Source: an uncultured Lachnospiraceae bacterium (GTDB taxonomy: Bacteria; Bacillota; Clostridia; Lachnospirales; Lachnospiraceae). From it: DNA of 64,000 bases. This document shows positions 26,430 to 35,181 of the stretch, piece after piece; within the stretch, counting starts at the first letter, position 1; each line of letters opens with the position of its first letter. The notes under the pieces were generated by a model. It did no database searches. It was given only the letters and a program-made list of their open reading frames with translations, and had not been told where the DNA came from. The position numbers were made by a program, and so were the translations under genes. Where the stretch lies: NCBI GenBank assembly GCA_944376125.1, contig CALWBQ010000047.1, forward strand, positions 1 to 64,000, given 5' to 3'.

Positions 26430-26749
26430 CTTGTAGTTTTTTCCAATATATGGTATTCTTCATATATAAAAGAAATCAATATTTCCATACAGTTTCAGCA
26501 GCATGTCCACTTTCCATTTTTTGTTGCCATAATAGATGGGCCAACCCCTATCCTTCGGCCCGAAGCCTCCTAAAAGCCCCCACTTTTAGGAGGCTTTTTA
26601 TTTGAATAGGAAACAGCTTTTTCTCTTCCATAAAACGAAGCGGCAGGCCGCTGCAGGGTTATGCAGCCTGTGGCAATCTGGAAGGGCTGCACGAATCATC
26701 ATCTTCTTCATATTATAAAACATAATCCCACCCCAAGGGAGGTTTTACG
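26430..26749 (+). promoter_or_regulatory. Leader region of the orphan ABC transporter, with an unassigned element
   Basis: This 320-base gap has a possible promoter (TTGTAG, 17 bp, TATTCT near 26430-26460), then a GGGCC/GGCCC hairpin near 26538-26560 and a strong terminator at 26563-26600, 150 bases before the first gene. A terminator there suggests an attenuator or riboswitch. I cannot match it to TPP, SAM, FMN, cobalamin, purine, fluoride, ZTP or preQ1 consensus motifs by eye. Confidence 0.4.
26563..26600 (+). terminator. Strong terminator in the ABC-transporter leader
   Basis: A 14-bp perfect stem (AAGCCTCCTAAAAG / CTTTTAGGAGGCTT, 6-nt C-rich loop) followed by TTTA on plus. No plus-strand gene precedes it, so it acts on a leader transcript. 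Confidence 0.75.
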
Positions 26750-27556
26750 ATGCCCCCAAAACTGGCTCTTGACCGGGTCAAATGTTCTTACCACCGTCCG
26801 GAAGGCGAGACAGTTGCCCTGACCAATATCAGCTTTACCGTCTCTCCGGGAGAATTTCTGGCCATCATCGGACCTTCCGGATGCGGCAAATCCACTCTCT
26901 TGTCTCTGATCTGCGGCCTGATGACCCCGGATGAGGGGCGCATCCTTCTGGACGGCGCTCCCATCCAATCTCCCGGACAGCAGGGCCGCATCGGCTATAT
27001 GCTTCAAAAAGATCACTTATTCGAATGGCGCTCTGTCTTATCGAATGCCTTTTTAGGCCCCGAACTTCTCCATACCCTGACACCATCTGCAAAGAAAGAA
27101 ATCTCTGATATGCTGGTCACTTATGGACTGGGGGCCTTCCAACATTCCAAACCGTCCGAGCTTTCCGGCGGTATGAGGCAGAGAGCTGCTCTGATCCGCA
27201 CCCTGGCCCTAAAACCGGAACTGCTTCTTTTGGATGAGCCTTTTTCAGCCCTGGACTATCAGACAAGGCTTTCCGTCTGCGATGATATCAGGGCTATCAT
27301 CCGAAATGCCGGAAAAACTGCTGTCCTGGTAACCCACGATTTGTCAGAAGCTATCAGCATCGCCGACCGGATCATCGTTCTGACCCAGCGTCCCGGGCAA
27401 GTCAAAACCATTGTCCCTATCCATTTCTCCGCTGAATCCTCCTCTCAAAGCGGTCAGGCAGTCAGACCTCTGGAACGGCGGAATCTGCCGGAATTTTCCC
27501 ATTACTTTAATTTATTATGGAAGGAGCTGCAGTCTGATGAGCAACACCCAGAGTAA
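26750..27556 (+). CDS. ABC transporter ATP-binding protein (nitrate/sulfonate/thiamine-precursor type)
   Basis: A 268-aa ATPase close to the SsuB/TauB/ThiZ group. Walker A GPSGCGKST near residue 43, signature LSGGMRQR near 140, Walker B LLLLDEPFSALD near 160 and switch His in VLVTHDLSEA near 193. It energises the permease encoded next (20-base overlap). GGGAGG lies upstream of the ATG. No substrate-binding protein is encoded beside it, so the substrate cannot be assigned; a separately encoded binding protein is likely. Confidence 0.9.
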   Translation: MPPKLALDRVKCSYHRPEGETVALTNISFTVSPGEFLAIIGPSGCGKSTLLSLICGLMTPDEGRILLDGAPIQSPGQQGRIGYMLQKDHLFEWRSVLSNAFLGPELLHTLTPSAKKEISDMLVTYGLGAFQHSKPSELSGGMRQRAALIRTLALKPELLLLDEPFSALDYQTRLSVCDDIRAIIRNAGKTAVLVTHDLSEAISIADRIIVLTQRPGQVKTIVPIHFSAESSSQSGQAVRPLERRNLPEFSHYFNLLWKELQSDEQHPE

Positions 27557-28316
27557 ATATCTGGCCCGGATTTCTCTTCACAAAAAGCAGGTCCGGCTGA
27601 CACGCGGTCTGCTCCTGATCCTGTTTCTGGCGCTCTGGGAGATCAGCGCCAGGCTGGAACTGATCGACAGCTTTATTTTCAGTTCTCCCTCTCTGATCCT
27701 GTCCTGCCTCGCATCTATGGCAATGGACGGAAGCCTGTTTTACCACACCGGAGTCACAGTTATGGAAACTCTCCTGAGTTTCCTTCTGGTGGTCTCCATC
27801 AGCCTGGGGACAGCCCTGCTCCTCTGGTCTAACAGAACTCTCTTTGAGATTCTGGAACCGTTTCTGGTCATGCTCAACAGTCTTCCAAAGTCAGCCCTCG
27901 CCCCCATCCTGATTGTGTGGCTGGGGAACCGGATGCGAACCATCGTAACGGCTGCTGTGTCTGTGGCTCTCTTTGGAGCAATTCTCACGCTGTATACCGG
28001 ATTTTTTCACACTGATCCTGACAAAATCAAATTAATCTACTCCCTAGGCGGAACGAAAAAAGATGTTCTCACCAAGGTGCTTCTTCCCTCCTCTGTTCCA
28101 CTGATCATCAGCAATATGAAGGTTAATGTTGGACTCTGCCTGGTGGGAGTTATCATTGGAGAATTTCTCTCCAGCAAAGCTGGCCTGGGCTACCTGATCA
28201 TCTATTCTTCCCAGGTCTTCCAGATGACTCTCATGGTCACTTCCATCTCTGTTCTCTGCCTAGTCTCAGTCATTCTCTATCAGATCATCGCTCTGCTGGA
28301 AAAAAAGATTCTCTAA
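27537..28316 (+). CDS. ABC transporter permease (SsuC/TauC family)
   Basis: A 259-aa inner-membrane permease with about six helices. The cytoplasmic coupling loop carries the EAA-type motif with Gly (YSLGGTKKDVLTKVLLPSSVP) near residue 175, as in SsuC, TauC and ThiX proteins. The start at 27537 lies inside the ATPase gene and follows GGAG; translational coupling is likely. A hairpin terminator follows. Confidence 0.9.
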   Translation: MSNTQSKYLARISLHKKQVRLTRGLLLILFLALWEISARLELIDSFIFSSPSLILSCLASMAMDGSLFYHTGVTVMETLLSFLLVVSISLGTALLLWSNRTLFEILEPFLVMLNSLPKSALAPILIVWLGNRMRTIVTAAVSVALFGAILTLYTGFFHTDPDKIKLIYSLGGTKKDVLTKVLLPSSVPLIISNMKVNVGLCLVGVIIGEFLSSKAGLGYLIIYSSQVFQMTLMVTSISVLCLVSVILYQIIALLEKKIL

Positions 28317-28322
28317 GATAAC

Positions 28323-28372
28323 GATAGGAAGGCAGAGCGGGAGCCTTTTCTCTTCCGCTCTGCCCTCCTATC
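28323..28372. terminator. Bidirectional hairpin between convergent genes
   Basis: An 18-base arm (GATAGGAAGGCAGAGCGG) pairs with CCGCTCTGCCCTCCTATC with one mismatch. No long T tract, but it lies between the permease gene and the zinc-ribbon gene. Confidence 0.65.
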
Positions 28373-28400
28373 ATAATACAATACACGATTTTCCCAAATT

Positions 28401-29483
28401 TCAGTATGCTTCCAGCATGACGCTGACCATATCGTCATTGACAACCCAAAGGATATAGCCTGGATAAAACTCCGTATACCCATCTTCATTTCCAGCGTTT
28501 TCCCGGACAGCCTCCCTCACAGCCTTCGCGCAGCGCTCGTCCTCAGGAAGGTCCATTTCTCTCTCTAAAAAATCGGCTATCTGGGAGACCACCTCTGCAG
28601 CAGCCTCATCATCATAGAACCATCCTCCCAGACTGTGGATTTCCCCGCTCGCCGTATCACTGTCTATTGCCATGGCGCCGCTGTGAACGGCCTCCTGACC
28701 GTCTCCCGCCAGACAGTCCCACCAGAACAGCTTATTATAATATGTATATTCCTCCCCGCTGGCCTCGTCCCGGATGACCATATTGCTGCTGTTTTCTTCG
28801 CTCTCCATCACCGTCCAGCCCTGTCCAGACAAGATCGCATCTATTTCCGGCTTTGCCGTCTCATATGTGACAGGGAAGTGGGACAGACCCATGCAGGGCG
28901 TTCCCCTAGAAATAACATCCGCCTCGTCCAGATAGATTGTTTGATAATTTGATCCATCCGTCTCTTCTGTGTATTCTCCTGAATCCCCCTCTTCCTGCAG
29001 CCACTCAGAGAGATCCTCCGGCAGGCTCTCTATCTCAAAAGAAGTATATTCGGCTAATTCTGCCTTCTCCGCCTCAGAAGCGGAAACCGACTCCGACAGA
29101 TAGTTCGCCAGCAGGCCGATTCCCTCCGCCGCAATCAGGACGATCGCAGCAACCGCCAAAGGCAGCAGCTTATGAGATCTCTTTTTTTCTACCTTTCTGG
29201 TCAGAGCCTCCGCCTTTTTCTTGTCTTGAGCTTCCCGTTTTTTCCTCTCCTGATCGGCACGTGGCTGACGCCTGGCCTTTTCTGCTTTTGAAGACAGATC
29301 TGCTCCCGCCAGGCTTTTTACTTCCTGCTTTGCACTCCCCGGATACTCTTCCCCTTCTGGCCTCCGCTCATTCAGATAATATCCAACCTCCCACACCAGC
29401 GGGCGGCGCACAATTTTCCGGCAGAATGGGCAGTAATTTCCTTTGAGCTTTCCATCACAGATGGGACAAATTTTTTGCAGCAT
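28401..29483 (-). CDS. Zinc-ribbon membrane protein of unknown function
   Basis: A 360-aa protein. Residues 6-20 hold a zinc-ribbon pattern (C-P-I-C ... C-P-F-C). A Lys/Arg/Glu-rich, probably coiled segment runs from about 45 to 107, one membrane helix lies at about 108-129, and the remaining 230 residues are acidic and probably external. The order (zinc ribbon, basic linker, single helix, external domain) is common among uncharacterised Firmicutes proteins. I recognise no family for the external part. Stands alone, between two convergent or divergent plus-strand genes. Confidence 0.7.
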   Translation of the reverse strand: MLQKICPICDGKLKGNYCPFCRKIVRRPLVWEVGYYLNERRPEGEEYPGSAKQEVKSLAGADLSSKAEKARRQPRADQERKKREAQDKKKAEALTRKVEKKRSHKLLPLAVAAIVLIAAEGIGLLANYLSESVSASEAEKAELAEYTSFEIESLPEDLSEWLQEEGDSGEYTEETDGSNYQTIYLDEADVISRGTPCMGLSHFPVTYETAKPEIDAILSGQGWTVMESEENSSNMVIRDEASGEEYTYYNKLFWWDCLAGDGQEAVHSGAMAIDSDTASGEIHSLGGWFYDDEAAAEVVSQIADFLEREMDLPEDERCAKAVREAVRENAGNEDGYTEFYPGYILWVVNDDMVSVMLEAY

Positions 29484-29565
29484 ATGTCTTGTTCCTCCTG
29501 CTGAAACCAGCGTTCATATTTAGCTTTAGTTTACCATATTTTCCCGCAGGCTGTCCATCTTTCCC

Positions 29566-29594
29566 TTGCCTTTCTCCGCCATTTATGGTAGAAT
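29566..29594 (+). promoter_or_regulatory. Sigma-A promoter of the PTS IIC gene
   Basis: TTGCCT, 17-bp spacer, TAGAAT, 62 bases before the start codon. Confidence 0.6.
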
Positions 29595-29656
29595 AACCCC
29601 CAACTGCTTTGGCAAAGGCCAAATGTGTGCACGATAAATACATAAAGGAGATTCTC

Positions 29657-30679
29657 ATGGAACAGACAGGAATCCAGGCATTCTTGAAACGCAAGAATGT
29701 CAACATTACCGTCCAGACCTATCTCATTGATGCATTGGGTGCCATGGCCTTTGGTCTTTTTGCATCTCTCTTGATAGGAACAATCTTTGCCACTATCGGC
29801 GAAAAAACCCAAATCGAAGCATTTATTGTAATTTCTGATTACGCCAAGAGCGCTACTGGCGCTGCGCTGGGCGTCTCTATCGCCTACGCATTAAAAGCCC
29901 CGCAGCTGGTACTGCTGTCATCAGCTACTGTAGGAATCGCCGGGAATGCCTTAGGTGGACCGGTGGGGGCTTTCATTGCCACCATCGTCGCCACAGAACT
30001 TGGAAAAATTGTTTCCAAGGAAACCCGCATCGATATCCTGGTGACGCCTGGCGTCACCATCATTTCAGGCGTCCTTGTCGCCCAGTTTGTAGGGCCTGGG
30101 GTCGCCAGCTTCATGGATGCCTTCGGCGCCATGGTAAAGACGGCCACCGAGATGCAGCCATTCTTGATGGGGATTTTGGTCTCCGCACTGATCGGCATCG
30201 CTCTGACTCTCCCCATCTCCAGCGCGGCCATCTGCATCGCTCTGACCCTGGACGGGCTGGCAGGGGGCGCTGCCACCGCCGGCTGCTGTGCCCAGATGGT
30301 AGGCTTTGCTGTGATGAGCTTCCGCGAAAATGGAGTAGGAGGACTTCTGGCCCAAGGTCTGGGCACCTCTATGCTTCAGATGGGAAATATCGTCAAAAAT
30401 CCCAAGATCTGGATCCCGCCCACTCTGACCTCCATGATCACTGGGCCGATTGCCACTATTGTCTTTCAGCTCACCAATATCCATACAGCCTCCGGCATGG
30501 GAACCTGTGGTTTGGTAGGTCCTATCGGTATCTATACCTCCATGGGCGGCGGAGCCAAAATGTGGATCGGGATACTTTTGGTCTGCTTCCTTCTCCCAGC
30601 AGTGCTGACATGGTTCTTTGGGGAAATCTGCCGGAAAATAGGCTGGATCCGGCCCGGCGACCTAAAATTGGATCTCTGA
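29657..30679 (+). CDS. PTS_IIC-family membrane permease (PF13303 type)
   Basis: A 340-aa very hydrophobic protein with about nine membrane segments rich in Gly and Ala (SATVGIAGNALGGPVGAFIATI, PISSAAICIALTLDGLAGGAATAGCCAQMVGFA). It matches the stand-alone EIIC-like family, members of which often lack cognate IIA and IIB partners, so whether it works by phosphotransfer is unclear. The ATG at 29657 follows AAGGAG; an upstream in-frame ATG has no site. No IIA/IIB genes are near. Substrate unknown. Confidence 0.85.
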   Translation: MEQTGIQAFLKRKNVNITVQTYLIDALGAMAFGLFASLLIGTIFATIGEKTQIEAFIVISDYAKSATGAALGVSIAYALKAPQLVLLSSATVGIAGNALGGPVGAFIATIVATELGKIVSKETRIDILVTPGVTIISGVLVAQFVGPGVASFMDAFGAMVKTATEMQPFLMGILVSALIGIALTLPISSAAICIALTLDGLAGGAATAGCCAQMVGFAVMSFRENGVGGLLAQGLGTSMLQMGNIVKNPKIWIPPTLTSMITGPIATIVFQLTNIHTASGMGTCGLVGPIGIYTSMGGGAKMWIGILLVCFLLPAVLTWFFGEICRKIGWIRPGDLKLDL

Positions 30680-30694
30680 TCTGAAAGCCGCTGA

Positions 30695-30763
30695 AAAAAG
30701 ACCGGGGGTATGGGAAGATCTCTGATGATCACCTTCGTTCCCACACTCCCGGTCTTATCTTGT
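30695..30763. terminator. Bidirectional terminator between IIC and YitT genes
   Basis: A long imperfect stem (AAGACCGGG... / ...CCCGGTCTT, inner pair TGGGAA / TTCCCA) with A-rich left and T-rich right flanks, lying between convergent genes. Confidence 0.7.
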
Positions 30764-30826
30764 CCAGAATCCGCTGCATAGCGTTCTCTGCCATGGAGCG
30801 GAAAATACCTGGAGCCGCCTTAAAAG

Positions 30827-31678
30827 CTAATTCGTTAAAAATCCCTTCCCGATAATTTCACTGGAGTTGGAGATCAGGATAAACGCCGACGGCTCCTGCT
30901 TCTTGATGAAGTTTCGAAGACGCAGCGCCTGCCCTCTTTTCATTGTCGTCATAATAACGGTCTTCGGCTTATGGGTGAAAGCCCCCACTGCCTCATAGAC
31001 TGTGGCATCCCGCCCAAGCTCATGGATAATGAACTGGCAGATCGGCTCCGGCGTATCGCAGATAATGTTAAAGCATTTGCATTGATTGATGCTTTCAATC
31101 ACCGTATCAATCACCAGGGACTTGCAGAGAAGACCTAGGGTTGAAAACAGTCCTGTGGTCGGACCGAACAGAAAAAACGCCATCGCCACCGCAGCCGCAT
31201 CCACCAGGAAGAGGACTGAGCCGATATCCAGACTCGTGTATTTCTTCAGGATCATGGCGATGATATCGGTCCCGCCGCTGGATGCCCCGATGTTAAAGAG
31301 CAGGGATGAACCCACCCCAGAAAGGAATACTGCAAAGACCAGCTCCAACAGAGGCTCATTCGTCAGCGGTCCCGCCATGGGCCAGATTCGCTCCATAGCA
31401 GAAAGTGCCACTGACATCAGAACGCTGGCGTAGACCGTCATAATCCCCGCTGCTTTTCCCAGGAACAGGAAACCCAGCACCAGAAGAACCATGTTGGCTA
31501 CAAAAGTAAAATCTCCGGCCGAAAGAGGGGTCAGAGCATTGACGATCGTAGCAAGTCCAGTAACTCCTCCAAATGCAAAATTATTGGGAAATTTAAAAAA
31601 GTAAGTGCCTATTACCATGATCAGAGTGCTGACTGTGATCATAAAATATTTGGAAACAAATTTTTTTGCCCTATCCAT
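30827..31678 (-). CDS. YitT-family membrane protein
   Basis: A 283-aa protein with five predicted membrane helices in the first 190 residues (TGLATIVNALTPL, NIGASSGGTDIIAMILKKYTSLDIG are family marks) and a C-terminal cytoplasmic DUF2179 domain from about 200 on (TVYEAVGAFTHKPKTVIMTTMKRGQALRLRNFIKKQEPSAFI). The transported compound or role is not established for the family. The start at 31678 (AAGG 9 bases upstream) fits family length; the frame extends to 31702. It is 55 bases downstream of galT. Confidence 0.88.
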   Translation of the reverse strand: MDRAKKFVSKYFMITVSTLIMVIGTYFFKFPNNFAFGGVTGLATIVNALTPLSAGDFTFVANMVLLVLGFLFLGKAAGIMTVYASVLMSVALSAMERIWPMAGPLTNEPLLELVFAVFLSGVGSSLLFNIGASSGGTDIIAMILKKYTSLDIGSVLFLVDAAAVAMAFFLFGPTTGLFSTLGLLCKSLVIDTVIESINQCKCFNIICDTPEPICQFIIHELGRDATVYEAVGAFTHKPKTVIMTTMKRGQALRLRNFIKKQEPSAFILISNSSEIIGKGFLTN

Positions 31679-31732
31679 CTGATGTACCTTATTGAGTGCC
31701 ATAGTTCTTTTCGTCTGATTCCGTCGATTGCT

Positions 31733-33238
31733 TTATCCCTCAAATCCTACGCTGTGCAGGAATCTCGCAAAATCCCTTCTGCCCTTTTCCGTACACTTGT
31801 AAACGCCGGCGTCCTCCAAAACCTTGGAAAATACCAGGCCAACCTCATCCTGCAGGATCTGCTGAATAGTTTCGCGGGTTACAGAGCTGTATTTTGGAAG
31901 AAATTCTTCTACCCAGTCGGCGTGCTTCTCCAGAATCTCATTGCTGCGGATATCTTTTCCTTCTATAATATAATCTGCCAGATCTGCCAATTCTTTCTTT
32001 AATCTGGATGGAAGCACCGCCAGCCCCATCACTTCAATCAGACCAATATTTTCTTTTTTGATGTGGTGAAGCTCCTGGTGGGGGTGGTAAACGCCAAGGG
32101 GATATTCCTCCGTGGTAATATTGTTCCGAAGCACCAGATCCAGCTCATAAGTGCCGTCCACCTTTCTGGCAATCGGCGTAATGGTATTGTGAGGCTCCCC
32201 ATCTGTCTCTGCATACACAAATGCCTCTTCATCTGTGTATGCCCTCCAGGCCCCCAGAACCTTGTCCCCTAAATCGATAAGCCGATCTGGATCTGTCCCC
32301 CGCAAACGCAGGACTGACATAGGCCAGTAGACGATGCCCGCCTCCACATCTTCATAACCTTTCATAGTAAAATGTCTTTCAATAGGCGCTTTTGCCATGG
32401 CAAAAGTATAGTGTCCTCCCTGAAAATGATCGTGGCTCAAAATAGATCCTCCCACGATTGGCAGATCCGCATTGGATCCCAAAAAATAGTGAGGAAACAG
32501 CTTGACAAAATCGAACAGCTTGACAAAGGTAGCTCTCTCAATCTTCATAGGCACATGTCTGCCATTAAAAACGATGCAGTGCTCATTGTAATACACGTAG
32601 GGCGAATACTGAAATCCCCACTGAGAGCCGTTGATCGTCAGCGGTATGATTCTGTGGTTGTTTCTGGCGGGGTGGTTCACCCTGCCGGCGTACCCCTCAT
32701 TCTCCATGCACAGCAGACATTTGGGGTATCCGCTCTGCTTGGCCAGCTTTGCCGCCGCAATCGCCTTGGGATCCTTTTCCGGCTTAGAAAGATTGACCGT
32801 AATATCCAGATCCCCATAGGGAGTTGCAGTCTTCCATTTCATATCCTTGCACACCCGGTAGCGCCGTATGTAATCCGAATCCTGGCTCAATTTATAATAA
32901 TAATCCGTGGCCTCCTTCGGAGAATTTTCATAATGCTTCCAGAATGTATCTTCCACCTCGCTGGGCCGCGGCATCAGGCAATTCATCAGCCTGGTGTCAA
33001 AGAGATCCCGGTATACAGTGCTGTTGTCTTCCAGCACCCCCGACTGGTGAGCTGCATCCAGCAGTTCTCTCAAAATATCTTCCAGGCTGTCATAAGCTGG
33101 AACCTCCTCCGGCTCCTGATACTCATCCATCTTCATCACATCCAGGATCTGGTTCGTCGCATAGATACGGTCTCTCTCTTTGATCAGCCCAGTCTTCAGC
33201 CCGTATTCCACTAATCCTTTAATCGCCAAATACACCAT
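31733..33238 (-). CDS. galT: UDP-glucose-hexose-1-phosphate uridylyltransferase
   Basis: A 501-aa enzyme of the Gram-positive (GalT class II) type that exchanges UDP-glucose and galactose-1-phosphate in the Leloir pathway. The motif SHDHFQGGHYTFAMAKAP holds the active-site histidine region; GYPKCLLCMENEGYAGR and NEHCIVF are other family marks. The ATG follows AGGAGG. galK and galE are not in the window, so the gene is outside a classic gal operon here. Confidence 0.95.
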   Translation of the reverse strand: MVYLAIKGLVEYGLKTGLIKERDRIYATNQILDVMKMDEYQEPEEVPAYDSLEDILRELLDAAHQSGVLEDNSTVYRDLFDTRLMNCLMPRPSEVEDTFWKHYENSPKEATDYYYKLSQDSDYIRRYRVCKDMKWKTATPYGDLDITVNLSKPEKDPKAIAAAKLAKQSGYPKCLLCMENEGYAGRVNHPARNNHRIIPLTINGSQWGFQYSPYVYYNEHCIVFNGRHVPMKIERATFVKLFDFVKLFPHYFLGSNADLPIVGGSILSHDHFQGGHYTFAMAKAPIERHFTMKGYEDVEAGIVYWPMSVLRLRGTDPDRLIDLGDKVLGAWRAYTDEEAFVYAETDGEPHNTITPIARKVDGTYELDLVLRNNITTEEYPLGVYHPHQELHHIKKENIGLIEVMGLAVLPSRLKKELADLADYIIEGKDIRSNEILEKHADWVEEFLPKYSSVTRETIQQILQDEVGLVFSKVLEDAGVYKCTEKGRRDFARFLHSVGFEG

Positions 33239-33289
33239 ACCTTTTCCTCCTGATTTTTGAGAGCTCGGCCGCCCTCAAGATTCTTTTTT

Positions 33290-33318
33290 ATTATACCTGT
33301 TTTTTCCTGCTTCTACAA
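33290..33318 (-). promoter_or_regulatory. Sigma-A promoter of galT
   Basis: TTGTAG, 17-bp spacer, perfect TATAAT on the minus strand, about 52 bases upstream of galT. Confidence 0.65.
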
Positions 33319-33339
33319 TGGAATTTCGTGAGTATCTTC

Positions 33340-33876
33340 CTATATTTTTTTCAGGTATTTCCCTACCCGCTCTGTCAGGATGCCGCCCAGGATGCCGATA
33401 CATGCACCCGCTGCGGTTCCCGCAATCAAAAGCACTGGAAAATAGGCAAAAACGCTGGCGCTCTCCACCGCAAATGCAGCCACAGCCAGTTGTCCAATAT
33501 TGTGGGCCGCCCCGCCCAGAATGCTGACGCCCACCGGAGAAAACCAGCCTTTTTTCTTGCAGAATGCCATAACCGCCAGGCTCAAAATTCCGCCAGCCAG
33601 ACTGTATATCACGGAAAAACCGCTGCCGAATGTCAGGCCCGCCAAGATGATCCGAGCCAGACTGACGGCCGCCGTCCCGGCAAGCCCTATGGTGTACAGT
33701 CCTATAACACTTACTAAATTTGCCAGCCCCAGCTTAACGCCCGGGGCCCCAAGATAAATAGGAAACAACGATTCTATATAGCTGAAAATAAAAGCCAAGG
33801 CTACCAAAAGGCCATAATAAGCGGCATTTCTGGAAGCCTGGCCCGGCATTTTTTTCGTTTTTTTTCTCTGTCCCAT
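33340..33876 (-). CDS. Gx transporter/heptaprenyl diphosphate synthase component I-like membrane protein
   Basis: A 178-aa membrane protein with five hydrophobic segments and a basic N terminus (GQRKKTKKMPGQ). The segment YIESLFPIYLGAPGVKLGLANLV is typical of the 'Gx transporter' family, once annotated as HepPP synthase component I. The family usually stands beside a NusG-domain-II protein and flavin-related redox genes. Here that partner is the divergent gene at 34011. Substrate unknown, possibly a quinone- or flavin-related compound. AGAGGAACGGCGG precedes the ATG. Confidence 0.85.
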   Translation of the reverse strand: MGQRKKTKKMPGQASRNAAYYGLLVALAFIFSYIESLFPIYLGAPGVKLGLANLVSVIGLYTIGLAGTAAVSLARIILAGLTFGSGFSVIYSLAGGILSLAVMAFCKKKGWFSPVGVSILGGAAHNIGQLAVAAFAVESASVFAYFPVLLIAGTAAGACIGILGGILTERVGKYLKKI

Positions 33877-34010
33877 CCGCCGTTCCTCTTTCTTTCGCTA
33901 ATTTCCCTTGCATCTCATGCTGCTCTGTGGTATGGTGCTGTTATCATCTGCAGCCGGCAGTTTGCTGACCAGCTGTGCAGATATCCATAAAGCAGAGAAT
34001 GGAGATTACA

Positions 34011-34367
34011 ATGAAACAGTTGTTCCATAAACATTCAAGAGAATTCTGTCTAGCCGGCGGCCTGATCCTGTTTGCCTGTATCTGGCTTTCCGTCCAGTCC
34101 TTCTTTTTTTCAGGCCCCGCAGTCCGGGCAGAGGTATCGGTAGACGGAACCGTAGTAAAAGTGTTTGACCTGGCAGAAGACCAGGCGTTTACCGTTACCG
34201 GAGCTGACGGAGGGTTTAACCGCCTTATTGTGCGGAATGGGGAGGTCTGGTGCCAAGATGCCTCCTGCCCGGACAAAATCTGCATCCAGCAGGGGAAGCA
34301 GAAGAACGCCGGTTCCTCCATCGTCTGTCTCCCCAACCGGATGATCGTCACCATCATTGGAGAGTAG
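34011..34367 (+). CDS. NusG domain II-containing exported protein
   Basis: A 118-aa protein: signal anchor at about residues 12-35, then a small beta domain with RAEVSVDGTVVKVFDL and NRLIVRNGEVWCQDASCPDKICIQQGKQ, which is the NusG domain II pattern with two cysteines (C-x4-C) near the end. Family members sit outside the membrane and accompany Gx transporters. GGAGATTACA precedes the ATG at 34011. Divergent from the Gx gene with a 134-base shared gap, and convergent with thiD. Role in electron transfer is a guess from co-occurrence. Confidence 0.8.
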   Translation: MKQLFHKHSREFCLAGGLILFACIWLSVQSFFFSGPAVRAEVSVDGTVVKVFDLAEDQAFTVTGADGGFNRLIVRNGEVWCQDASCPDKICIQQGKQKNAGSSIVCLPNRMIVTIIGE

Positions 34368-34395
34368 CCAGAAGATTCTCTGAACCATCTTACCA

Positions 34396-35181
34396 TCAAT
34401 AAAAGTATTTGGCAAGATGGTCCAAAGGCCCGTTTCCTCTGCCCAGATCCAGACCAGCGCTGAGGGCAGAGCTGATATATTCTTTCCCCCTCCGGACGCT
34501 CTCTTCCAAGTCCCAGCCTTTCGCCAGACCGCTGGCAACAGCCGATGAAAGGGTGCAGCCGGTTCCATGACTGTTGGGAGTGTGAATCCTTGGGGAGGAA
34601 AACCAGAGAACTTTTCTCTGATCGTACAGCAGGTCATTGGCCTCACCTTCCAAGTGCCCGCCTTTGATCAGAACACTGCACCCCCGGGACAGGGCCGCTG
34701 CGGCCTCTTCCATGTCCCCTCTGGTGCGGATCCTGATTCCTGTCAGCGCCTCTGCCTCCGGCACGTTGGGCGTGATCAGACGGGCCATGGGAAACAGGTA
34801 TTCCGTCAGAATGTCCACCCCGTCCTCCTCCAGAAGCCGGCTTCCGCTGGTGGATATCATCACAGGGTCTATGACGATGTTTTGGGCTCCGTACTGGGAA
34901 AGTTTTTCCGCAGTGACCCTGGCGATTTTTCCATCAGCCAGCATGCCGATCTTTACCGCAGAAGGGACGATATCAGTAAAGACTGCGTCCAACTGGTCTG
35001 CCACTATTTCCTCTGAGAGCTTCTGAATCCCATAGACCCCAGTTGTATTCTGGGCGGTAACCGCTGTGATCACACTCATCCCGTAGACGCTGAAAGCCAT
35101 CATGGTTTTTAAATCTGCCTGAATGCCGGCGCCTCCGCTGCAATCGGAGCCGGCAATCGTCAGAACTGCTGGTCTTCTCAT
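34396..35181 (-). CDS. thiD: Hydroxymethylpyrimidine/phosphomethylpyrimidine kinase ThiD
   Basis: A 261-aa ribokinase-fold enzyme that phosphorylates HMP to HMP-P and HMP-PP for thiamine assembly. It begins VLTIAGSDCSGGAGIQADLKTM, has VIDPVMISTSGSRLLE, TPNVPEAEALTG and the catalytic anion hole NSHGTGCTLSSAVAS. Last gene of the thi operon; its ATG overlaps the end of the ThiM-ThiE gene by 4 bases. Confidence 0.96.
   Translation of the reverse strand: MRRPAVLTIAGSDCSGGAGIQADLKTMMAFSVYGMSVITAVTAQNTTGVYGIQKLSEEIVADQLDAVFTDIVPSAVKIGMLADGKIARVTAEKLSQYGAQNIVIDPVMISTSGSRLLEEDGVDILTEYLFPMARLITPNVPEAEALTGIRIRTRGDMEEAAAALSRGCSVLIKGGHLEGEANDLLYDQRKVLWFSSPRIHTPNSHGTGCTLSSAVASGLAKGWDLEESVRRGKEYISSALSAGLDLGRGNGPLDHLAKYFY

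Noticed and set aside
26465..26600. TPP riboswitch for the ABC transporter, because similar transporters move thiamine precursors
   Set aside because: None of the THI-box pieces (CTGAGA, GGGTAATGCC-like) is present; these occur only before thiC.
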